From Actinidia chinensis (lineage: Eukaryota > Streptophyta > Magnoliopsida > Ericales > Actinidiaceae), in contig VIGQ01000809.1 in NCBI GenBank assembly GCA_009663005.1, positions 20,001 through 33,498 of the forward strand: a stretch of 13,498 nt of DNA, given 5' to 3'. This document shows positions 7,390 through 13,498 of this stretch, in pieces. The position numbers and the translations under genes were made by a program. Within the stretch, counting starts at the first letter, position 1; every line of letters starts with the position of its first letter. The notes beneath the pieces were generated by a model. It saw nothing but the letters and a program-made list of their open reading frames with translations. It searched no databases and had not been told where the DNA came from.

Positions 7390-7650
7390 GTGACATACAA
7401 GAAAAAAGACCTCCTGGAACTGCCCAGGTTTCTAATCGCCAAGCATAAGACTAATCCTCATTATCTCAACAACCATATGCATCAGAGTCTCACAACAATG
7501 AACTAATGCTGTTAATGTATCAGAATCTACTGGGATTGAGGAGTCGGTAACAGTTTTCTATGCGAAGCTTCACAGATATTGATCCGTTTGACAGGTTTCT
7601 TCCCTTTCACCACCACCAATGAGGCAGTGCTGTTGCTCTGATGACTGCAA
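7390..7650 (+). pseudogene. Exon-like segment, unrecognised, frame broken
   Basis: A T-rich tract ending TTTGTAG (7383-7389) resembles a splice acceptor, and CAA|GTTAGT at 7648-7656 a possible donor. Composition rises from intron-like to coding-like. One frame from 7392 reads DIQEKRPPGTAQVSNRQA before stops, then after the stops SSLSQQPYASESHNNEL. Another reads NVSESTGIEESV, and a third FSMRSFTDIDPFDRFLPF. Such successive open pieces in different frames suit an exon with base gains or losses. I do not recognise the protein. It could be a pseudogene, or a real exon misread in assembly. Confidence 0.3.
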
Positions 7651-8033
7651 GTTAGTTCCTTTTCAGAACTGGAATTCTGCTGTTTTTGAAGCTTTTCAAT
7701 ATGCACAGGGTTCTGATATTATGAAGTAGGTCCCGTCAAAATGTATCAATCATAAGTCTTAAACGCCAGGGCTTTTTACATTGGTTACCATTCTTTGAAC
7801 GTTGAATAGATACAGCTTCTAGCTTCTTTCACAAACTTCAATCTGTTAACTTTATTGTTATATGGTTGTATGGTGTTTGCAATTTCAACATCTGCATGGT
7901 TTTGACACTTCACCTGTTTAATATTATCGCTAAATACAAGTGCATTCTGGAAATTTGAATGGATCCTCTGCTATTTAAAGAAATTACGCTGCTAGGATGC
8001 TGGAAACGTCAAGCACTCAGCGCTTCATTGGTC

Positions 8034-8140
8034 ACTTGAAGTCCCCCAGCTTGGCAAGACCTTCTTGAAGTTGGGAAAATATTTTGGGACTCTAGGGGTG
8101 GCGTGGCTTTGTTCAGCTTATGATTGTTGGGAGACCTTAA
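8034..8140 (+). other. Short open exon-like stretch, unrecognised
   Basis: One frame is open with a balanced residue mix (EVPQLGKTFLKLGKYFGTL, then GVAWLCSAYDCWE). Base composition is less T-rich than the flanks. No convincing acceptor or donor was found and there is no start codon, so this may be untranslated or intronic DNA. Confidence 0.2.
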
Positions 8141-8412
8141 CTGTATATTTGTCTGTAACTTAATGTTTTAAAATTTTTGTGTCTCTACCATGGTAGTTAC
8201 TCGAAAGTTATTTCTGTAATTATAGAGCATTACTGTTGTAACTTATTCTATAATGATTAAAACCTATGTTTTATTTACTCAGAAATGTTTTAAACTAATT
8301 GCTGTTATTTTTCCTGAATTCTGATACTACCGCGGGAAAAAGATTTGTGGATTTTACAATTCAGGTTTTTGTAAATGCGGACGAAAATTACAAACATTTT
8401 TCTTTACCTTAA

Positions 8413-8592
8413 CGTGGCTTGGGAAAGCTCAAGCTGAAGTTCGTACAAAGAAGGAATCTCGGGAATCCTACCTTCTTGCTGCATGCCTGTGACTATCAAG
8501 ATATTGATGAGATAAGTTCTTGCTTCAGTAAAGTATGTAGTTCGATGATCGATCCCATGGATATGACAAAAGCGACTACTACTATGAAATAG
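8413..8592 (+). pseudogene. Exon-like open stretch with good donor, unrecognised
   Basis: A frame of 59 codons is open from the stop at 8410-8412 to a TAG at 8590-8592, including HACDYQDIDEISSCFSKVCS. The stop touches a strong donor, ATAG|GTCAGT. In a second frame the last codons read YDKSDYYYEI and run open into that donor, so a single base change near 8565 could join the two. The family is unknown. It could be an exon of the same broken gene as 7390-7650. Confidence 0.3.
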
Positions 8593-9543
8593 GTCAGTAC
8601 CCCCAGTTTGGTTTGGTGTACTCTCTCTTCCCCTCTCTCCTCACGCTCCCAAACACAGGCACTTGCATAATCAGATGCACACGTTACAATAGTCATGCTC
8701 TGGTGTTATTACTCGGGCAGTATTGTTGTGTTTTTTTTAACTATGTTTTTAGTTCACATGTTGGCTTCATAGCTTTCCTCTAAATTTTTCCACGTTTGTT
8801 AGTATTGTTTTGTTTGGAAGTTGTATAAGAACGCACTCTAAATATCCCCTGTGTTGTGCTTGTGTTGCCTATTTCTAGTATTTTAAGTTGAGCATAGATA
8901 AATAATGTACGTTTGTATGACAGCTAGGATTGCGATTCAACACTCTTATTACAAGATCTTATACCAAAACTGATGTGTGCTGCCCGTGCTATATCTGAGG
9001 ATTGATGATAATGTATTTTTGTGTCTAAAAATGGGTAAATATTGGTTTTAGGGGTTTTTGGTGATACCAAATGGTAGACATTTAGGGAAAGGGTAAAGTA
9101 AAGTTTTGGGGGTTGTTGGTTGGGTTCAGTACCATGGGAGTAGCAACGAGGATGACGTTATAATTTGGGGGCCAATATGTTTAAGCAATTATGTAGGTAA
9201 GGATTTGAAGGTTGTGATATAGAAACTTCAAGGGTTGTTTTGTATTTTGGTACACGTTATGGATAAAACTCGTGTAGAGACATGTTAGAATTTAAAATAT
9301 TTATTATTTTAAATTGTGGTTAAATGTTATATAAAAAACTATGTGGATTATATGCAAAATTTTTAATTTACGAGTGCCAGATATTTTACCCCAATATTAG
9401 AATGATTGGACCTTTGACCAAAACTGTTTGGGGACCCCGGTATTGGAGTGAGTGTGAAAGAGCCATTAAATTTCACATCACTAACGAAATCACGATCTAT
9501 ACAACGAATAGGGCTTCATTTGCACCAACCGGGGTGTGAACAA
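8593..9543. other. AT-rich stretch, no gene seen
   Basis: A CT-rich run lies at about 8620-8655. The rest is T/A-rich DNA with no recognised repeat. The 71-codon frame at 9324-9539 has no recognisable domain and is probably chance. Positions 9537-9543 (TGAACAA) may be the left target-site duplication of the next element. Confidence 0.45.
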
Positions 9544-9787
9544 CCATGGTTATCAATATCCGAAAAATCGTTAGATCGTACGATCCCATGATCCCAAATG
9601 GATGAATCGATCCGTATCGATAATATAATCGCAGTGGGGTAGGGATCTGGTAGGAGGATCGTATAGGATTCGCGACTCGGATCGTATAGGATATATGGAA
9701 ATTGTCTTTTGTTTGCTATTCTTTGAATGATGCTAGACTACTAATACATAACTTTCCATGTAACTAACAAAACAAGTGAGAAGCAAG

Positions 9788-10331
9788 TAGGGGGTGGCAA
9801 AAAATACCCACGACCCGAGACCCGATCCGACCCGACCTTATTGGGTCGGTTTGGGTCGATTTTTTCAAATGTCCATGGGGTCGGTTTCCGGTCTACAAAT
9901 ATAGACCCGAGCGGTTTTCGGTTCGGTTCTTCTTTCTCCCTCGGGCCCTAAGTTTTTTACCCAGAACCTACCCTCCCTTGACCGACCCTCGAGAACCGAA
10001 GGTAGAACCGACCCAATCGGACCGACCCTGAGACAAGTCTAGACCGATTATATGGGCTTAAAATTACTCTAACCACACTTTTGATTATTTGCCTATTTTA
10101 TATAGAATAAGTGTAAAATATTTTTAAAAACAATTCGAAGAAAGAACCGACCGACCCCACCCAGATCGAAGAACCAAAGAATCGAACCGAACCGAGCGGG
10201 TCCCGGGTCGGGTCCGGGTCGCCGTGAATAAAAGCCGGTGTCGTTTTGGGGTCCAAATTTCTAGAACCGTGGATGGTCGGGTGGGTCTGGGTCCGACCTA
10301 CCCTACCCAACCCGCCGTGTAGCAACCCCTA
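9788..10331. mobile_element. GGGTCGG-rich hAT-like MITE
   Basis: The left end is TAGGGGGTGGCAAAAAATAC; the reverse complement of the right end is TAGGGGTTGCTACACGGCGG. Ends of the form TAGGGGTG(G/T)CAA followed by GGGTCGGGT-type repeats are common in plant hAT-like non-autonomous elements. Inside, GGGTCGG and CCGACCC motifs occur in both orientations near both ends around an AT-rich centre (about 10050-10135), so the transcript could fold back. Flanks GAAGCAAG and ATGCCAAG are only loosely alike, so an 8-bp duplication is uncertain. A 75-codon minus frame here is a repeat artefact. Confidence 0.6.
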
Positions 10332-10453
10332 AATGCCAAGAATTTGAACATGATTCTTCTCACACTCAACCTTATAATCACAAATTACAAATTGGTGTGA
10401 GAGTTTTATCATTTGAGCTATATCCCTCAAGATTATATAGGTAATTTTCAAGA

Positions 10454-10840
10454 TTCTAAAAATCGCTAAGGCGGTAATTCGGACGGTCGGTGGGGGTCTA
10501 CGCCTAGGCGGCCCGCTTAGCAGAGCCTAGGCAGTTTATTATTATTATTATTATTTATTTATTTAAAAATCATTAATATTTACTAAAAATAATATAATGA
10601 CCATAATTTAAATTATAGACCAAAAATGTTCAAAATAGTAAAGTTCAAATGTTTTAATGTTGCTAATCACAGAGGAAGTAGAATACAATTTAGATCTCTA
10701 AAAATATATAGAAAATTGAAACTAGTCTCTAAAAAAAAAGCGTGAAGTGTTAATCGGGGAGGCGGGGGGGCCCAGCGCCTAGGCGGGGGCCTACATCCGG
10801 GCGGCCGGGGGGCCTACGCTAGGCGGCCGATTTTTTAGAA
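10454..10840. mobile_element. GCCTAGGCG-rich MITE with AT-rich centre
   Basis: The left end TTCTAAAAATCGCTAAGGCGG matches the reverse complement of the right end, TTCTAAAAAATCGGCCGCC, for about the first 13 bases. Both arms carry GCGCCTAGGCGG-type motifs (10500-10532 and 10760-10828) around an AT-rich centre with a TTA microsatellite. GCCTAGGCG-armed elements of this design are frequent in plant genomes. There is no open frame of note. I could not find a clear target-site duplication. Confidence 0.6.
10535..10565. repeat. TTA/TTTA microsatellite
   Basis: About six TTA units are followed by TTTA units, inside the left part of the GCCTAGGCG element. Confidence 0.85.
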
Positions 10841-11072
10841 AGCAGTGGTTATTTGTGAATATACTCATGTGGTTCCTTTTGTTTCTTTTTGATATTTAGC
10901 TCTTTCTTATATAATTTAGGTTCATTCTCTATTCATTTTGAGTAATTATCATCAATTACAAAAATTGTTGTTTTTTTCTTTATTTAGTAGGATTTTACGA
11001 TCCTCGATCCGATACGAAAAGCCCCCAAAAACGATCCAAGGTAGGATCCGATTTGACAAAACTTGGTGACAA

Positions 11073-11504
11073 CTCGACATATGTATGTGTCCTTCCAAAC
11101 TAACACAATGATCAATAATAATAAGATCTAATGCAACTACAAACTCTACAATGAAAGCTCCAAGGTGCTCTCCAACTTGAGGCAAGCCATTTGCAATTCT
11201 TTCTCCTCATTAAATTTGGGTTTTTTTTGCTTGCTACATCTAAAACAAATGAATGTCAAATTAGTATTTTGATTGTTTGTTTTTATCAACAACAAAATTA
11301 ATTGAGCTATTTTATGAATCGCATGGTTCCTTTTCACCTACTTGAGACTTCTGAACCTCAAACAAGTCGTCTTTCCTGCCTTAGTATCCTCCTGCATGCC
11401 TCTCTACATGAATTTCCTCCGTTATAGTTTAGTTGGCATGTTTCAATGCTATAATAAATTCTGTTGAATTAAATCTGTGGCACATGGTTTCTATGTTTCA
11501 ACAG
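11073..11504. other. AT-rich stretch, probably intron or intergenic
   Basis: No domain or repeat family was recognised. Minus-strand frames of 77 and 63 codons (10952-11185, 11146-11337) look like chance frames; the first overlaps the transposon end. The last bases, TTTCTATGTTTCAACAG, form a good plant splice acceptor for the next block. Confidence 0.45.
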
Positions 11505-11612
11505 AGGCTGATATGAAGCGTGAACTGGAGAGGAAAGATGCTGAAAATTTGGTTACAGGGGGAACACACCTCTAGTGTTGCTCCGACCTCCAAAATTAAT
11601 TTTTCCTTCCAG
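11505..11612 (+). pseudogene. Putative exon 1 of a pair, unrecognised, one frameshift
   Basis: The block sits between the acceptor TTTCAACAG and the donor CCAG|GTCAGA. From phase 1 it reads ADMKRELERKDAENLVTG, a charged, helix-like stretch, then hits TAG at 11573. One base earlier or later, the frame continues EHTSSVAPTSKINFSFQ to the donor. The run GGGGG before the switch point (11558-11562) is a likely place for a base miscount. The exon ends in phase 0, which fits the next exon. I cannot assign a family. Confidence 0.4.
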
Positions 11613-11767
11613 GTCAGAATCGCTGTTTTTGTGAATGTAGTGTATGATGTTTGAGACATAGGGGATTTTCTTAACTATTTTGTTTTGAATTTTAATCATT
11701 TTTTGGCTGGTGATCTGTGAAACAAGTCCTCACCTACTACTTATTGGTGGATTGCTATGGTTTGCAG

Positions 11768-11868
11768 GTGATCAACGTGGCTACTGGTGGTTTTACACAT
11801 CCATTCCAGCTTCAGTTGATTCTGTCCTCTCGTGATGTTAGGCAAAATAAGAATCAACGTGGGATAAG
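11768..11868 (+). CDS. Putative exon 2 of a pair, unrecognised (partial)
   Basis: It begins after GGTTTGCAG and, in the phase inherited from the previous block, reads VINVATGGFTHPFQLQLILS then SRDVRQNKNQRGIR, open to the donor ATAAG|GTATTA. The intron between the two blocks would be 155 bp (11613-11767), a usual plant size, T-rich at its 3' end. A shifted frame (DQRGYWWFYTSIPASVDSVLS) is shorter and stops early. The protein family is not recognised. The remainder of the gene could lie on either side. Confidence 0.4.
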
Positions 11869-12234
11869 GTATTAATCTTATGCTTATAATAAACCGGGCA
11901 ACATCAGCCTGTCTGTGAGTGCTATATGTTTAATGTAATCTTACAAGCAATGATGAGTACTGCTATACACATCTTGTTTCCGGTGGAATGGTGATCGAAA
12001 GACATCCGCTGCAATTCTGGAGGGCAGCATTCGGTATCTACAGCTAGTTCACATGCTGATTATTAACTGCTGTCTAATATGCTGGTACACTACTGGATAA
12101 CCTGCTTTCGCGTAAGTTCTATCACGAGACCTAAACTTTTGTCTTGGCCTCATCTTCCACTTTACTATTAAAGTATTAATGGAAATGCAAGGGAGGGAAC
12201 CTAAGTTGAATTGGGATGTTTGTTGTAAAAATGA
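11869..12234. other. Intron-like or intergenic stretch
   Basis: No open frame with recognisable content on the plus strand. The 76-codon minus frame at 12049-12279 overlaps the MITE end and is probably chance. A less AT-rich patch at about 11980-12050 could be another short exon, but I see no good splice pair. Confidence 0.4.
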
Positions 12235-12236
12235 TA

Positions 12237-12497
12237 CCTCCCGTCCTCCCATATTGAGTCCTCTTTTGGGAGATTCCACCTTTTACGGGAAATAATCATT
12301 AACATTTAATTGTATTGTCTTTCCAATTTTATCCCTGCAATGATTAGGTTTGATTTTTTTTGCTTTAGTTGAATGTTATGTAAATAAATATATAAAGAAG
12401 GGTAAAGGAGGAATTGCAATTTTTTATTTGTTTGACTTTTTATTGGGATATACATTTGGAACCCCCCAATGGTACTTCAATATGGGACATAAGGGAG
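12237..12497. mobile_element. Stowaway-type (Tc1/mariner) MITE
   Basis: The left end CCTCCCGTCCTCCCATATTG and the reverse complement of the right end, CTCCCTTATGTCCCATATTG, both match the Stowaway consensus CTCCCTCCGTCCC with small gaps, and share CCCATATTGA. TA dinucleotides flank the element (12235-12236 and 12498-12499), the expected target-site duplication. The 261-bp length and AT-rich centre fit. Such elements move with mariner-like transposases supplied elsewhere. Confidence 0.75.
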
Positions 12498-12499
12498 TA

Positions 12500-12830
12500 A
12501 TCAATTTATCAAAATTGAGCATATAAAAGTTGGAATGGGAAAAATGATCCATCATTAAATTCTAATTTTATTGGGTTGGAAGGCTTAGTTTGGTTCGATT
12601 GGGTTTTTGGTTGGTTTATATTAAGGGAAAACCATCGTTCCAGGTAACATTGGCCAGCTATGCCTGAAATCTTATAAGTTATCAACAAACTGCCAGGGGC
12701 CCAGAATAAAACTATCAACTTAAGATTCTATATTTGATCAAATATAGTATCACGTCCTGCTAGGTTTTCAACTGTGGCCCCCTAACCATTCGGACAATCA
12801 GTGTCATAAGCAAGCTGTTCTTAGGAAGGG
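12500..12830. other. No gene seen
   Basis: AT-rich DNA with a GGTTTGG/GGGTT-rich patch at about 12573-12620. The 69-codon minus frame (12509-12718) has no recognisable domain. Confidence 0.4.
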
Positions 12831-13010
12831 AAAAAAACTACACCCCAAGTTTAGTCCCCATTAATGAAGGTCAAGGAGGGTAGAATGGTACATACCTAAC
12901 CTTCCAACATTTATGCAAAGTGAATGCTCTCAGCAGGGTTTGAACCTACAAGTCTCAAAGGTTCATAGCCCGAAGAAATGAGTTTTAACCACTGGAAGCA
13001 ATGGCCCTCT
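12831..13010 (-). mobile_element. tRNA-derived SINE
   Basis: Read on the minus strand, an internal RNA polymerase III promoter is visible. The A box TGGTTAAAACT (12981-12991) matches TRGYNNARNNG except for the last base. The B box GGTTCAAACCC (12936-12946) is a full match to GGTTCRANNCC, 45 bases downstream. The body ends in a T run (A7 on the plus strand, 12831-12837), as in Au-like plant SINEs. A true tRNA is ruled out because no cloverleaf forms. The 5' border (about 13010) is approximate and no target-site duplication was found. Confidence 0.6.
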
Positions 13011-13403
13011 AAAACCATTTTATAAAAACACAGAAAATGTTGACAAGAGAAGGATAATGTCAAATCAGTTATAAATCTGAATTCAAGAATGTTGAGGCAG
13101 ACTTCTTCTCCGACTGAATTTGTACCTATTATTAATATTTTTTTTGGTTAAGTGGGGGGGGGGGACATTCCTTTAATACAAAATCTGGGGTATTTAACTC
13201 TTTGAGCTCTCGTATATAGATGAGTGAACGAATGGAATTTGGGACAACAAAATGTAAAGATCCACTTTTTGTCGAAACCTTCAAAGCTAGTAGTGCTGTT
13301 TCTACTTGAGGTATGTGCAAGCCATAGCAATTCCTGAGATGATGTCTATATCACTCTTGTTCTTCACTTAGCACAGCACTCTAGCAATGCATTATGTTAT
13401 TGA
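13011..13403. other. No gene seen; contains a G11 run
   Basis: The run at 13154-13164 is 11 consecutive G bases, after TTTTTTTTGG. Two overlapping minus-strand frames (13132-13330) cross that run and encode proline repeats from it; no domain was recognised. A less AT-rich patch at 13220-13345 is not explained. Confidence 0.4.
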
Positions 13404-13498
13404 ATGTCCTTGAATGACAAGTTTGCTGGTGAGCTGGAGGTTATCAAGAGCCCGCGACTTGCTTTCGAATGTGATATTATTGGTTTCTGGTGGTTAAG
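13404..13498 (+). CDS. Possible 5' end of a coding exon, cut by window edge
   Basis: An ATG at 13404, just after an in-frame TGA, opens a frame of 31 codons that runs off the edge. It reads MSLNDKFAGELEVIKSP, then RLAFECDIIGFWWL. Base composition is coding-like compared with the flanks. There is no recognised family, and the frame is too short to exclude chance. Confidence 0.25.
   Translation, partial: MSLNDKFAGELEVIKSPRLAFECDIIGFWWL

Larger units (their letters stand above)
9544..11066. mobile_element. Putative TIR element with CGATCC-rich ends (outer element)
   Basis: The left end (CCATGGTTATCAATATCCGA) and the reverse complement of the right end (CCAAGTTTTGTCAAATCGGA) are similar. Imperfect direct repeats TGAACAA (9537-9543) and TGACAA (11067-11072) flank them, one base apart. 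Both subterminal regions are rich in GATCG/CGATCC motifs (9567-9695 and 10995-11050), including the palindrome GATCGTACGATC at 9574-9585 and two copies of GGATCGTATAGGAT (9656-9669, 9679-9692). Two smaller elements lie inside; without them the shell is about 590 bp. No transposase is visible, so it would be non-autonomous. The superfamily is not assigned. Confidence 0.5.

Noticed and set aside
10098..10325. 75-codon minus-strand frame rich in G, R and D
   Set aside because: It reads through the GGGTCGG arm of a MITE.
11459..11473. 15-base identity (TTCTGTTGAATTAAA) with the LTR at 2488-2502
   Set aside because: Similarity does not extend to the flanks, and a chance match is plausible in AT-rich DNA; not a solo LTR fragment.
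12920..13010. tRNA gene on the minus strand
   Set aside because: A and B boxes are present, but no acceptor stem or anticodon arm could be paired, so a SINE fits better.
13154..13164. G11 run as a G-quadruplex or regulatory site
   Set aside because: A single G tract cannot form an intramolecular quadruplex of standard type, and the run may be a sequencing artefact.

Overview
The window looks like nuclear DNA of a flowering plant. Several plant-type repeats support this: Ty1/copia LTR retrotransposon sequence, a Stowaway-type MITE, a tRNA-derived SINE, and two short inverted-repeat elements of common plant styles. The right half is AT-rich and intron-like, with T-rich tracts before AG acceptors. 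Nothing suggests a bacterium, organelle or virus, and no operon, CRISPR array or intact long gene is visible. I cannot name the species.

Positions 1-5993 are a tandem array of one copia family. The order is internal region A (left end outside the window), an LTR (1880-2632), internal region B (2633-5262), and a second LTR (5263-5993). The middle LTR serves both copies, and the period is about 3.3-3.4 kb. Both internal regions carry remnants of gag, a zinc knuckle, a protease DSG motif and a GAG-pre-integrase segment, then run to the polypurine tract. I find no integrase, reverse transcriptase or RNase H, so this is a gag-type non-autonomous family. All frames are broken, mostly by single-base gains and losses, which may be assembly error rather than decay. 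The leader carries a dense cluster of TTGAC(C/T) motifs (W-box cores).

Positions 5994-9543 are AT-rich with no confident gene. A few exon-like segments (7390-7650, 8034-8140, 8413-8592) have plausible splice sites but broken or short frames.

Positions 9544-11066 appear to be a nested transposon set. An outer element with CGATCC-rich ends holds a GGGTCGG-rich element (9788-10331) and a GCCTAGGCG-rich element (10454-10840).

Positions 11067-13498 contain the best host-gene evidence, two phase-compatible exon-like blocks (11505-11612 and 11768-11868). A Stowaway MITE (12237-12497), a minus-strand SINE (about 12831-13010) and a short open frame running off the right edge (from 13404) follow. I could not assign the host exons to a family. 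The only functional unit I can describe with confidence is the retrotransposon array; the rest is intron or intergenic DNA shaped by small transposons.
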